A stretch of 32,278 bases of DNA from Planktotalea frisia (GTDB taxonomy: Bacteria > Pseudomonadota > Alphaproteobacteria > Rhodobacterales > Rhodobacteraceae): positions 1-32,278 of the forward strand of contig NZ_MLCB01000151.1 in NCBI RefSeq assembly GCF_001890925.1, read 5' to 3'. The translations under genes and the position numbers were made by a program. Below, piece after piece: positions 1-7,929 of the stretch (position 1 is its first letter; every line of letters begins with the position of its first letter). The notes below the pieces were generated by a model. That model ran no database searches and was not told the DNA's origin. It saw only the letters and a program-made list of their open reading frames with translations.

Positions 1-140
1 CCGCTGGGACGAACAGCATCCGTAGATATCGACTGCCTCGTTTTGAGATACGACCTCGGCACCTATTCGCGCACCGCTCAGCAAGGCTGGGCTTCACTCA
101 GTAGCAGCGGGATGTTTCCGCTGAACCTGAGGAGACGGAC

Positions 141-398
141 ATGACACTTTCAACCAAACCGCGCGCGACGAAGAAAGCGCAATTGACCAAGCTATTGGGT
201 TCCAAGGCTGGCGTAGATATCGCGACGTTGAGCGACAAGCTGGGCTGGCAGCAACATACGACACGCGCAGCGATGAGCGGTCTGCGTAAAGCTGGATTTG
301 CTATTTTCGGCAGCAAGCCTTCAGGCGGAGGATTGGCCAAGTATCGCATTCATTCGGAACCCGCTGCCGCTGCGCCGGAGATATCCAATGGGGCATGA
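141..398 (+). CDS. DUF3489 domain protein, first gene of a recombinase cassette
   Basis: This 85-residue protein resembles the DUF3489 family: a basic, Lys/Arg-rich start, then a helix-turn-helix-like stretch (about residues 17-55, with LSDKLGWQQHTTRAAMSGL) and a glycine-rich wing ending KYRI. The fold suggests winged-helix DNA binding, but the family's biochemical role is unknown to me. The start is supported by a GGAGA-type ribosome binding site about 7 bases upstream. Its stop overlaps the start of the DUF2924 gene by 11 bases, so the two are probably coupled. In alphaproteobacterial mobile regions I recall the same order, DUF3489 - DUF2924 - serine recombinase, which suggests an accessory or regulatory part in recombination. 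That role is inference. Confidence 0.8.
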   Translation: MTLSTKPRATKKAQLTKLLGSKAGVDIATLSDKLGWQQHTTRAAMSGLRKAGFAIFGSKPSGGGLAKYRIHSEPAAAAPEISNGA

Positions 399-801
399 TC
401 CTAATCCAGAGCGACCAGAAGCATTGCAAGCTTGGGAGCATGCCTTCGGCACACCCCCACCGCCGTTTTTATCAGTGAGCTTCCTTCAAAAGGCTTCAGC
501 TTATTCGGCGCAGTGCAAAGCCCATGGCGGGCTTCCGACAGCGACGCGACGCGCTCTTCAGCAGATCGCGACAGGTGAGAAAGCTGAGGTCGCGATTGCA
601 CCTACTTTGAACACTGGCGCGTATCTTGTGCGCGAATGGAATGGACGGACCTATCAGGTGCATGTTGTTGAAGGAGGGTCTGAGATGGACGGCAAGACAT
701 GGCGGTCTTTGTCCGCCATCGCGAAGCACATCACAGGGGCGACCTGGTCGGGGCCCCGCTTCTTTGGGCTGAACGCGAAGTCTGGAGGGCAACGGGCATG
801 A
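388..801 (+). CDS. DUF2924 domain protein
   Basis: This 137-residue protein has the hallmarks of DUF2924: a C-terminal half reading LVREWNGRTYQV, then GKTWRSLSAIAKHITGATWSGPRFFGL. It is usually found directly before a large serine recombinase, as here. A longer reading from 298 is open in the same frame but would overlap most of the upstream gene, so I chose the ATG at 388. The stop overlaps the recombinase start by 4 bases (ATGA at 798-801), implying coupled translation. Function is not established; a recombination accessory or DNA-binding role is a guess from context. Confidence 0.82.
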   Translation: MGHDPNPERPEALQAWEHAFGTPPPPFLSVSFLQKASAYSAQCKAHGGLPTATRRALQQIATGEKAEVAIAPTLNTGAYLVREWNGRTYQVHVVEGGSEMDGKTWRSLSAIAKHITGATWSGPRFFGLNAKSGGQRA

Positions 802-2432
802 AGAAGCTACGTTGCGCCATCTATACACGTAAGTCATCAGAGGATGGATTGGAGCAAGAGTTCAACTCTCTGGATGCGCAGCGCGAAGCTTGCGCCGCTT
901 ACATCGCGAGCCAAAAGCATGAAGGATGGGTTTTGCTGCCAGAGCACTATGACGATGGTGGCTTGTCGGGTGGGTCGTTGGAGCGCCCTGCCCTACGCCA
1001 GCTCCTGCAAGACATTGCAGACGGACGTGTTGATCAAATCGTTGTCTACAAGATTGACCGTCTTACACGCTCGTTGGCCGACTTCTCCAAGATCGTCGAC
1101 ACGCTGGATGAAGCAGAGGCGTCTTTTGTGTCTGTCACGCAATCCTTCAACACCGCTACAAGCATGGGGCGGCTAACACTGAACATGCTGCTGTCGTTTG
1201 CCCAGTTCGAACGTGAAGTGACTGCAGAACGCATTAGGGACAAGATCGCGGCCTCAAAGCGCAGAGGCCTTTGGATGGGTGGTTTGGTGCCGCTTGGGTA
1301 TGACGCTGACGGTCGAACGCTGAAGATCAACGAAGCTGAAGCAGCGACGGTTCGCAGGCTCTATGATTTGTATCAAGAACACGGCACCGTTCGAGCCGTT
1401 AAAACCGCTGCTGATGAGTTCGGGCTGCGCAGCAAGAAACGAAGCACGGCATCAGGCAAACGCACAGGTGGTGTTCCTTTTGATCGTGGACATATCCATC
1501 ACATCTTGATCAATCCAATCTATGCGGGTCGGATCAAGCACAAGACGCTGGTTCATGAAGGTCAGCACGAAGCGATCATCACACCAGAGCGCTGGGATCG
1601 CATTCAAGCGATGCTGCAAGAAGGAGCGAGCAAAAGCAGAGCCCGCAAAACTGCAAAGCAAAGCTCACTGCTTTGCGGGAAGATCTATGATGAGACCGGT
1701 GACCGCCTGACACCTTCTCACAGCAGGACAAACGCTGGTGTTCGGTTGCGCTATTACGTCTCGCATCGATTGATCAAAAACAGCGGCTCGCCAGACAAGG
1801 ATGGCTGGCGATTGCCTGCGGTAGAGCTGGAGACGAAAGTAGCCAGCGTGATCGCAAAGCGCTTCAACAGCCCCTCATTTATTGGAACGCTCTTTCCAAA
1901 TGCAACAGCCGCAGAAATTGCAGATGCCAAGGCTAAGATTGATGCCAGCGGTGGCAGATCAACTTCATGGCTTGAACTTATCGAGCGCATCGACCTGAAG
2001 GTTGGCGAGCTGAACATCTTTATGGACCAAAAGAAGATCGCAACATTCTTTGAGCGCGACAGTGACGAGCAAGTCCAAGGCCCTCTCACAATCAAGGCCC
2101 CCTTCCAGATCCGCAAACGCGGTGTGGAAACCAAACTGATCTTTGCGGATGCTCCCAGCGCGCGCGATGAAACTTTGATCAAGAATATCGCCAAAGCCCA
2201 TCTTTGGTTTGAGCAAATCAAATCAGGCAAGACATTCTCTCAAATCGCAGCAAGTGATCAAACATCGAAACGACGCATCCAGCAGATGATCGATCTCGCG
2301 TTCCTTGCGCCGGACATCATTCGCGATGTTATGGATGGCACCCAGCCATTCGGCTTCACATCTGATTGGTGTCTTCGTCACGCCATGCCAGTAAACTGGG
2401 CTGAGCAACGCGCATTGATCGCGACTCTATAA
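798..2432 (+). CDS. Large serine recombinase (resolvase/invertase N-terminal domain plus recombinase domain)
   Basis: This 544-residue protein belongs to the large serine recombinase class, which cuts and rejoins DNA through a phosphoserine link. The catalytic domain covers about residues 4-155, with the Y-x-R-x-S motif (Y9, R11, nucleophile S13), the DRLTR segment (R88, R91) and ERIR (146-149). The recombinase DNA-binding domain follows at about 165-290. The zinc-ribbon region near 325-360 keeps the hydrophobic LL-G...YYVS pattern but shows only one cysteine. The ATG at 798 lies in a 4-base overlap with the DUF2924 stop; a longer frame to 699 is unlikely. The gene runs towards the 3' end of tRNA-Gln. 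It could be a phage or island integrase, or a domesticated copy. Confidence 0.92.
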   Translation: MKKLRCAIYTRKSSEDGLEQEFNSLDAQREACAAYIASQKHEGWVLLPEHYDDGGLSGGSLERPALRQLLQDIADGRVDQIVVYKIDRLTRSLADFSKIVDTLDEAEASFVSVTQSFNTATSMGRLTLNMLLSFAQFEREVTAERIRDKIAASKRRGLWMGGLVPLGYDADGRTLKINEAEAATVRRLYDLYQEHGTVRAVKTAADEFGLRSKKRSTASGKRTGGVPFDRGHIHHILINPIYAGRIKHKTLVHEGQHEAIITPERWDRIQAMLQEGASKSRARKTAKQSSLLCGKIYDETGDRLTPSHSRTNAGVRLRYYVSHRLIKNSGSPDKDGWRLPAVELETKVASVIAKRFNSPSFIGTLFPNATAAEIADAKAKIDASGGRSTSWLELIERIDLKVGELNIFMDQKKIATFFERDSDEQVQGPLTIKAPFQIRKRGVETKLIFADAPSARDETLIKNIAKAHLWFEQIKSGKTFSQIAASDQTSKRRIQQMIDLAFLAPDIIRDVMDGTQPFGFTSDWCLRHAMPVNWAEQRALIATL

Positions 2433-2464
2433 GCTCCCATCTCAACCTCGTATCGCCGAAATGC

Positions 2465-2477
2465 CTGTCTCAGACAG
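2465..2477. repeat. Short perfect inverted repeat downstream of the recombinase
   Basis: CTGTCT and AGACAG flank a single C, with partly matching GCC/GGC outside (2463-2483). It lies 33 bases after the recombinase stop in the 170-base gap before tRNA-Gln. It could be part of a recombinase attachment site or an operator. It has no T-run, so it is a poor terminator. Only the symmetry is seen; function is inference. Confidence 0.35.
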
Positions 2478-2602
2478 ATGGCATATCTGCGCCCACTTCA
2501 GAGCCACGTTCCAGTCTGCATTACAAACCCAACGGCGTAACCCTCGGATAACGCGGCACTATCTCGCGCCACACTCGTATCGGGACTATCAGAGGAAGGT
2601 AC

Positions 2603-2677
2603 TGGCTGGGATGGTAGGATTCGAACCTACGGTACACTGTACCAAAAACAGTTGCCTTACCACTTGGCTACATCCCA
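2603..2677 (-). tRNA. tRNA-Gln (anticodon TTG)
   Basis: On the minus strand this folds as a 75-base tRNA with an encoded CCA end. The acceptor arms are TGGGATG and CATCCCA with discriminator G; the D-arm is AGCCAAGTGGTAAGGC; the anticodon stem ACTGT/ACAGT encloses a 7-base loop with TTG in the middle; the T-arm contains GGTTCGAATCC. UGG at the 5' end and UUG in the loop fit bacterial glutamine tRNA, reading CAA and wobbling to CAG. The 3' end points at the recombinase cassette, a common position for integrated elements. Confidence 0.97.
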
Positions 2678-2688
2678 ACGTGCGTCGG

Positions 2689-2717
2689 TGTCTAAGCCGG
2701 AGATGCCCGACGATCAA
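2689..2717 (-). promoter_or_regulatory. Candidate promoter of tRNA-Gln
   Basis: On the minus strand TTGATC (2712-2717) and TAGACA (2689-2694) stand 17 bases apart. They would start transcription about ten bases before the mature tRNA 5' end at 2677. This is a match by eye to a sigma-70-type consensus and is unproven. Confidence 0.4.
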
Positions 2718-2742
2718 GTGCATATTTGCAAAAAATGCACTT
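2716..2742 (-). terminator. Stem-loop overlapping the stop of the mscS-type gene
   Basis: An 8-base perfect inverted repeat (AAGTGCAT and ATGCACTT) encloses an 11-base A-rich loop and overlaps the stop codon of the channel gene. No T-run follows on the minus strand, so it is at best a weak or Rho-assisted terminator. It also overlaps the proposed tRNA -35 element. Confidence 0.35.
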
Positions 2743-4084
2743 ATTCCTCAGGGGCTTCACGACGCAGCAAGTCGCCGGACTCCGTCTCTTTGCGCTCGGC
2801 GTCCACAATTTGCTCAAGTGCCGCGTCCGTTACGGCGTCTACGTCCATAGCCACTTGGCTTTCCTCACGAATATCCGCATCGCGCGCGAGCTCTTTATAC
2901 ATGCCAGCGGACGAGCTTTCATCCGACGACGCCAATTTCGCCAAGGACGGTGAGAGCACGCGATATGTGGGTTCTGGCATTTGTACGTCGGCTTTTTCCA
3001 ACGCGAGCTTTACGAGACGAATCGACTCGCCACGCGCAGCAACCAAGGACGATTTATGTTGCTCAATCCAACCCGCGCAAGTGATCGAAATTGTGCTGTC
3101 ACCGATTTCGTCAATCCAGACAGCGGGCGCAGGCGCTTCCAAGACAAACGGCAGCTCTTGTAGTTTTTCCAAAGCGATACGTTGCGCGTCGACAAAATCC
3201 GTTTCTGGCGCAAGGCCAAGCGAGAATTTGAAGCGCCGCTCATCATTGCGTGAAAAGTTCACAATGCGGCTTTTGAACACTGTGGCATTCGGGATGCGAA
3301 TGTGATTGCCATCAAAGCTTAGCAAGATCGTGGCGCGAGAGGTAAGGCGAATGACTTTGCCTGTGTCGCCGCCTATTTCGATCGTATCATTGGGCCGGAA
3401 AGGCTGACGGATCGAGAGCATGATCGAGGCGATGAAGTTCTCAACCGTATCTTTGACAGCGAAACCAATGGCGAGGCCAATGATACCAGCGGCCCCTAGA
3501 ATGGTCGACAAAAGCGCAGTCGCACCCATAATATCGAGCGCGACCACCAAGCCACCAACCATAAAGCCAAGGCGCAAGATTTGACGGTAAATGTCGGCAA
3601 TGAACGCATTCGGGGCGAGCCTGTTCCAAGGTTGACGCATGCGCGCGATAAAAAAGCCAACAAAGACAATGATGATAAACGCCAAAAGCGCGACAGAGGC
3701 CAATGGAATAAACGCAATCACTTGCGCTATGCGCGCACGAAAACGTTCAACGGCGGGGTTGAGGCGCTTGACCACATCTGTGGTCTCTGTGACGCTGTTT
3801 TCAATCGCAACAACGCCTTCGACGCGGCCTGTGAGATCGTTCAAACGCGCGATCTTTTCACTATCAAGCGTCGTGCCTCGCATCGTCACAATGCCAGACG
3901 TCACAGTGACCGTCACATCCTCATAGCCATCAAGCTCAGACAGAATATCGCGGATACGCACGGCAATCGCCGCGTCTTGGGTGGCACTATCCTCGACAGC
4001 GATTGCGCCGTCAGGTTGGCTTTCACTTTGAGCGACAAGCATTGCGGGCATCGCAAGCATAAAGAGGACGAGTAAAATGCGCAT
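2741..4084 (-). CDS. BON-domain mechanosensitive ion channel (MscS family)
   Basis: This inner-membrane channel is predicted to open under membrane tension and release solutes. Its 447 residues show a signal peptide (MRILLVLFMLAM...LVAQ), a BON domain at about 35-100, three membrane segments at about 117-205, the pore-lining helix rich in Gly and Ala (AAGIIGLAIGFAVKD), and the MscS beta domain (IEIGGDTGKV...). The tail is acidic and has no known domain. In-frame ATGs also exist at 4096 and 4138; I prefer 4084 because GAGA lies at ribosome-binding distance and a candidate promoter sits just upstream. It is convergent with the recombinase cassette beyond the tRNA and divergent from rpe. Confidence 0.9.
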   Translation of the reverse strand: MRILLVLFMLAMPAMLVAQSESQPDGAIAVEDSATQDAAIAVRIRDILSELDGYEDVTVTVTSGIVTMRGTTLDSEKIARLNDLTGRVEGVVAIENSVTETTDVVKRLNPAVERFRARIAQVIAFIPLASVALLAFIIIVFVGFFIARMRQPWNRLAPNAFIADIYRQILRLGFMVGGLVVALDIMGATALLSTILGAAGIIGLAIGFAVKDTVENFIASIMLSIRQPFRPNDTIEIGGDTGKVIRLTSRATILLSFDGNHIRIPNATVFKSRIVNFSRNDERRFKFSLGLAPETDFVDAQRIALEKLQELPFVLEAPAPAVWIDEIGDSTISITCAGWIEQHKSSLVAARGESIRLVKLALEKADVQMPEPTYRVLSPSLAKLASSDESSSAGMYKELARDADIREESQVAMDVDAVTDAALEQIVDAERKETESGDLLRREAPEE

Positions 4085-4108
4085 AAGATATCTCATTAAA
4101 AAAATGTT

Positions 4109-4138
4109 ATAATATCCAACCGTACCCTGCATACCCAA
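4109..4138 (-). promoter_or_regulatory. Candidate promoter of the mscS-type gene
   Basis: On the minus strand TTGGGT (4133-4138) and TATTAT (4109-4114) are 18 bases apart. This is the only AT-rich -10-like sequence in the gap between the channel gene and rpe. Transcription starting near 4102 would leave almost no leader for the 4096 ATG, favouring the start at 4084. Weak -35 match; unproven. Confidence 0.3.
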
Positions 4139-4217
4139 CTAAGGAAAACCCCCTATCGCGGGGGGGCGCAGCGCGTTAAGAGGGGCGCAAATCGAAACCT
4201 GCTCAGGAAACTGCCAC

Positions 4218-4895
4218 ATGTCCTTTGATCGCTCTGTCAAAATTGCCCCTTCCATCTTGTCCGCTGACTTCGCCAACTTTGGCGCGGAGATTGAAGCCGT
4301 CGAAGCGCAAGGCGCGGACTGGATCCACGTTGATGTGATGGACGGGCACTTCGTGCCAAACCTCAGCTTTGGTGCGACCACATGCGCCGCGATCCGACCA
4401 CACATCAAAACGGTTATGGACGTGCATTTGATGATCTCGCCCGTGGATGCCTACATCGACGGGTTTGCACAGGCAGGCGCGGACTTCATCACCGCGCACG
4501 TGGAAGCTGGGCCGCATATTCACCGCACCTTGCAAGCCATTCGCGCCGCTGGCGCTAAGGCAGGCGTTGCATTGAACCCAGGCACGCCAGCAAGCGCGGT
4601 TGAGCATCTTTTGGACATTTGTGACTTGGTCTGCGTGATGACTGTGAACCCCGGCTTTGGCGGTCAGAAGTTCATCCCACTTGCCTCAAAGATCGCAAAA
4701 TTGCGCGCGATGATCGGGGATCGTCCAGTGCATATCGAGATTGACGGTGGCGTTACGCCTCAGACTGCGAAAAGCTGCGTGGATGCAGGGGCTGATGTGC
4801 TCGTTGCGGGGTCTGCTGTTTTCAAGGGCGGTTCGGTGAGCAACCCCGCGCCTTACGGCGAAAACATCCGCGCGATCCGTGCGAGCGTCGCGTGA
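4218..4895 (+). CDS. rpe: Ribulose-phosphate 3-epimerase
   Basis: Rpe interconverts ribulose 5-phosphate and xylulose 5-phosphate in the pentose phosphate pathway and, where present, the Calvin cycle. The 225-residue length is typical of this TIM-barrel enzyme. Visible signatures are the start [13 protein letters not shown], the metal ligands H37 and D39 in [13 protein letters not shown]70 in DVHLM, the VNPGFGGQ loop (143-150) and D176 in EIDGG with the phosphate-binding GSAVF near the end. The ATG at 4218 is preceded by a weak AGGAAA-type site. Its stop overlaps the GTG start of the META-domain gene (4892-4895), so these two form a small operon. Confidence 0.97.
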   Translation: MSFDRSVKIAPSILSADFANFGAEIEAVEAQGADWIHVDVMDGHFVPNLSFGATTCAAIRPHIKTVMDVHLMISPVDAYIDGFAQAGADFITAHVEAGPHIHRTLQAIRAAGAKAGVALNPGTPASAVEHLLDICDLVCVMTVNPGFGGQKFIPLASKIAKLRAMIGDRPVHIEIDGGVTPQTAKSCVDAGADVLVAGSAVFKGGSVSNPAPYGENIRAIRASVA

Positions 4896-5281
4896 TACGC
4901 TTTCTCGCTGCGTGCGCGCTGCTCGTCGGGACCGCTTGCGTTGGGGATGAGAGCCTCTCGAAATACGGCGCGTCTGGCAAGGTTTGGGCGCTAAGCGAAA
5001 TCGACGGCGTCGCGTTTTCCGCGCGCGCAACAATGGAATTCGACAAAGCAGGCTGGATTAAAGGACAAGCGCCGTGCAACCGCTATTCGGTTCAGCAAAA
5101 AGCGCCCTACCCGTGGTTCGAGGTGGGTCCAGCAATGGCGACAAAAATGGCCTGTCCTGACCTAGCTGCCGAGAATGCGTTCTTTATGGCTCTCTCTGCG
5201 ATGACCTTATCGGAAGTCGGGAATGAGGTCTTGATCCTGACCAATGACGAGGGTCGCACGATGGTGTTTAAGGCCGAGTGA
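4892..5281 (+). CDS. META (HslJ-like) domain protein, probable envelope protein
   Basis: This 129-residue protein begins at a GTG overlapping the rpe stop by 4 bases. An N-terminal hydrophobic segment ends in VGTAC (C16), possibly a lipobox, though Gly at -3 is not ideal; otherwise it is an ordinary signal peptide. The rest matches the META/HslJ pattern: W-x-L near the start, GQAPCNRYS and the paired MACPD. HslJ-type proteins are linked to heat-shock or drug tolerance, but the molecular function is unclear. The 3' end overlaps the end of recO on the opposite strand by 14 bases. Confidence 0.82.
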   Translation: MIRFLAACALLVGTACVGDESLSKYGASGKVWALSEIDGVAFSARATMEFDKAGWIKGQAPCNRYSVQQKAPYPWFEVGPAMATKMACPDLAAENAFFMALSAMTLSEVGNEVLILTNDEGRTMVFKAE

Positions 5282-6002
5282 TCTGACGCGAGAAAAGATC
5301 GACATAACGGCCTCTCGCCTCTGGCAGAGTGCGATTACCTAAATTTGGTGCGAGCTTTTCTTTGAGGAAATAGCCTGTAGTTTGAAGGGCTTGCTCGATC
5401 TCAGCGTCGCTTCCTGTGCCTTCGCCTTTCAGGATTGGCGGCAAGGGCAGAAGTTTGTTCACCCAAGGACCCGCCACCTGTTCACTGACCGCGCGCCCCG
5501 TACGGGGGGAAATATAGATCAGGTTTTCGTTGGTTCCGCTCACAGCACAGGCGCTGAGGTCGAGACCCATGCCAGTCGCTTCGAGCAAAGCGATTTCAAA
5601 GCGCAGATAGGCGAGCGGCCAAACATCGTGCTGGCCCAGCAGATCAAGCAATTGCTCGCTCATTTTGTAGAGGTGTGGATTGGCTTCGCGCTCGGGCAAT
5701 GCAAATGCGATTAAAGCCGTCACAGCGTTCAACCCAGCAAGCGACAAACGATCACTCAGGGCCGCCGCTGCGCGTGAACGCAGAGGTTCGACTGTGTAGC
5801 TGCCCAGATGATCCTCAAGCCGCGCACGCCAGCTGACATCGAGCTGTGCACCGGGTTGCAAAATGGGTGCAATCTTGCGCGAGGTGCCACCGCGCACGAT
5901 ACCCGCGTGACGCCCGTGCTCAATCGTGAACACATCAATAATCGCGCTGGTTTCGCCGTGGCGGCGCACAGAGAGCAGAATTCCCTGATCGCGCCATTCC
6001 AT
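5268..6002 (-). CDS. recO: DNA repair protein RecO
   Basis: RecO helps load RecA onto SSB-coated single strands in the RecFOR gap-repair pathway. The 244 residues fit the family. The N-terminal OB fold starts [21 protein letters not shown], with the conserved R-G-G-x-S segment near 37-41, and the helical C-terminal domain includes [17 protein letters not shown] and a late [19 protein letters not shown] segment. No zinc-type cysteine cluster is seen. It is the last gene of the era - DUF1491 - recO run, following the DUF1491 stop without a gap (6002/6003). Confidence 0.95.
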   Translation of the reverse strand: MEWRDQGILLSVRRHGETSAIIDVFTIEHGRHAGIVRGGTSRKIAPILQPGAQLDVSWRARLEDHLGSYTVEPLRSRAAAALSDRLSLAGLNAVTALIAFALPEREANPHLYKMSEQLLDLLGQHDVWPLAYLRFEIALLEATGMGLDLSACAVSGTNENLIYISPRTGRAVSEQVAGPWVNKLLPLPPILKGEGTGSDAEIEQALQTTGYFLKEKLAPNLGNRTLPEARGRYVDLFSRQITRP

Positions 6003-6332
6003 CTATTGCAGCCCCTGCTCGCCCAGCAGCGTGCGCCCTGCGCGATCTTCAACTTCGATCACCCAGACATCACTGTCAAACTGACGTTGCTTGGCGATAG
6101 AAGCATCAACGTCCCGCTCATCCCCTTCACTAAGGATCGCCCATTTTCGGGTGTCCTCAAGCAAATCATAACTGCGCTGATAGAGCTTGGCCTGACCATC
6201 TAGCGTCGCGGATTTCACCAAAACCGCGCCAGCAGTATCATCGCCATGCGCAACGACAAACGCAGCAATATCATTGACCCGCAATCGCGCGAGATAAGCA
6301 TCCACCCAAAACCGTGTGCTTAACCGGATCAT
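6003..6332 (-). CDS. DUF1491 family protein
   Basis: This 109-residue protein starts [17 protein letters not shown], which I recognise as DUF1491, a small alphaproteobacterial family of unknown function often found between era and recO. Other visible features are the RSYDLLEDTRKW segment and a C-terminal DVWVIEVEDR-GRTLL stretch. The ATG at 6330-6332 overlaps the era stop in an ATGA; a longer frame to 6584 merely shadows era. The position suggests co-expression with RNA processing and repair genes. No catalytic motif was seen. Confidence 0.85.
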   Translation of the reverse strand: MIRLSTRFWVDAYLARLRVNDIAAFVVAHGDDTAGAVLVKSATLDGQAKLYQRSYDLLEDTRKWAILSEGDERDVDASIAKQRQFDSDVWVIEVEDRAGRTLLGEQGLQ

Positions 6333-7246
6333 GAATTCCCGTCTTTGAAATTCAGACCCATCTCGTCGTAGCGCTCGCTCTCTTCCAGCCAGTTCGGACG
6401 CACTTTGACCTGCAAGAACAGATGCACTTTGCGACCCAAAAACTCGACCAATTCTTCGCGCGCGGCTTTTCCGACGGCTTTGATCGTCTCGCCTTTGTTG
6501 CCCAGCACGATGCCTTTGTGACCGTCGCGCATGACGTAGATCAGCTGGTCGATTTTGCACGACCCATCTTTGCGCTCTTCCCAATTCTCCGTTTCAACGG
6601 TGAGCTGGTACGGCAATTCCTGATGCAAACGCAAAGTCAACTTTTCGCGGGTCATCTCCGCCGCAATCATGCGCAAAGGCAAGTCAGCGATTTGATCTTC
6701 GGGGTAAAGCCATGGACCTTCGGGCACTTCACCCGCGAGCCATTCTTTGAGCGCATCGACACCGTGACCGCGTTCCGCAGAAATCATGAAGGTCGCGATA
6801 AACGGATAGGCTTCATTCATCTTTTCGGACAAGGCGAGCAGCGCTTCGGATTTGACCCGATCAATTTTGTTGATTGCCAACGCAATTTTGCGTTTTTCAC
6901 CAAAGGCTTGCAAGCCTTCTAAAATCTTTTCGACCCCTTCGGACACACCGCGGTTCGCTTCGATCATCAAGACCACAACATCCGCGTCCGCCGCGCCACC
7001 CCATGCAGCCGCGACCATCGCACGGTCCAAGCGGCGCGTTGGTTTGAACAGGCCGGGCGTATCGACGAACACCAACTGCGACGCACCCTCTAAAGCGACC
7101 CCGCGAATACGTGCACGCGTCGTTTGCACCTTATGCGTCACAATCGACACTTTCGCGCCCACCATGCGATTCGTAAGCGTCGATTTACCCGCGTTCGGTT
7201 CGCCAATAAGCGCCACAAAGCCTGCGCGTGTTGCTGTCTCAGTCAT
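6329..7246 (-). CDS. era: GTPase Era
   Basis: Era is an essential Ras-like GTPase that binds the 3' end of 16S rRNA and assists 30S subunit maturation. The 305 residues show G1 (GEPNAGKS, 15-22), the switch I region with QTTRARIRG (41-49), G3 (DTPG, 62-65) and G4 (NKID, 126-129). The C-terminal KH domain includes [18 protein letters not shown]. The start overlaps the rnc stop by 8 bases (7239-7246), as in the conserved lepB - rnc - era arrangement. Confidence 0.98.
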   Translation of the reverse strand: MTETATRAGFVALIGEPNAGKSTLTNRMVGAKVSIVTHKVQTTRARIRGVALEGASQLVFVDTPGLFKPTRRLDRAMVAAAWGGAADADVVVLMIEANRGVSEGVEKILEGLQAFGEKRKIALAINKIDRVKSEALLALSEKMNEAYPFIATFMISAERGHGVDALKEWLAGEVPEGPWLYPEDQIADLPLRMIAAEMTREKLTLRLHQELPYQLTVETENWEERKDGSCKIDQLIYVMRDGHKGIVLGNKGETIKAVGKAAREELVEFLGRKVHLFLQVKVRPNWLEESERYDEMGLNFKDGNS

Positions 7247-7925
7247 CTGCCATCATCCTTGTCAGCAGAGCCTTTGCCGCTGCTTGTTCCGCGAGGCGTT
7301 TTGATCCGGCCTCAGCGCTTGCTGTCTCGCCATTTTGCAGGCGCGCTTCGATTGTGAAATGGGGGGCGTGATCAGGGCCAGAACGGGCCGTCTCTATATA
7401 AGCTGGCGGGGTAAACCCACGCGATTGCGCCCATTCTTGCAAACTGGTTTTCGGGTCGCGCGCATCTGCTTCAACACTGTTGATCCGAGTGCCCCAAAGC
7501 CGCAGGATCAGCGCTTGTGCTGCATCAAAGCCGCCGTCCACATAGACCGCGGCAATCAGAGCTTCCATGCCATCGCCAAGCAATGCCAGTTTACGCCGCC
7601 CACCGCTTTTCATCTCGGAACGGCCAAGTCGCAAAACATCTCCAAGACCAATCTCACGCGCAACATCCGCGCAAGTTTCCTTGCGTACCAAAGCATTGTA
7701 GCGCGGGGCGAGTTGGCCCTCGGAGGCTTTCACATCCGCGCCCAAAAGCGCTTCGGCCATAACGAGGCCAAGCACACGATCCCCAAGAAACTCAAGGCGC
7801 TGGTTGTCCCCGCGCGACGGCGAAGACATTGAGGAGTGGGTCACAGCTTCCGTCAGCAACTCGCCTTGCTCAAAGCGGTAATCAATCCGCTCTTGCAAAG
7901 CCTGAAGATCTGCCGAGAGCTTCAT
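7239..7925 (-). CDS. rnc: Ribonuclease III
   Basis: RNase III cleaves double-stranded RNA and processes rRNA precursors and structured mRNAs. The 228-residue protein has the family signature [12 protein letters not shown] (41-52; acidic residues E45 and D49), the second acidic pair D118 and E121 in GDGMEAL, and a C-terminal double-stranded RNA-binding domain from about 152 ([14 protein letters not shown]) to an Ala-rich end helix. It starts 4 bases after lepB stops and overlaps era by 8 bases. It may control its own operon, as in E. coli, but no such site was identified here. Confidence 0.97.
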   Translation of the reverse strand: MKLSADLQALQERIDYRFEQGELLTEAVTHSSMSSPSRGDNQRLEFLGDRVLGLVMAEALLGADVKASEGQLAPRYNALVRKETCADVAREIGLGDVLRLGRSEMKSGGRRKLALLGDGMEALIAAVYVDGGFDAAQALILRLWGTRINSVEADARDPKTSLQEWAQSRGFTPPAYIETARSGPDHAPHFTIEARLQNGETASAEAGSKRLAEQAAAKALLTRMMADD

Positions 7926-7929
7926 AAGA

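Noticed and set aside
1-140. A gene or attachment site at the left edge
   Set aside because: No convincing frame, tRNA fragment or repeat could be read in these 140 bases apart from the ribosome binding site of the DUF3489 gene; the region may hold its promoter, but I could not pick one.
21-222. CGTAGATATCG occurring at 21-31 and 212-222
   Set aside because: Eleven bases only, with one copy inside the DUF3489 coding region and no flanking similarity; probably chance.
2461-3305. Plus-strand open frames across the tRNA and the end of the channel gene
   Set aside because: They read through a tRNA gene and lie opposite a convincing MscS protein; no family motif or ribosome binding site was seen.
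4149-4164. CCCCC/GGGGG stem upstream of rpe as a terminator
   Set aside because: The stem is 5 bases with no T-run on either strand, and the flanking genes are divergent, so no transcript would need to end there.
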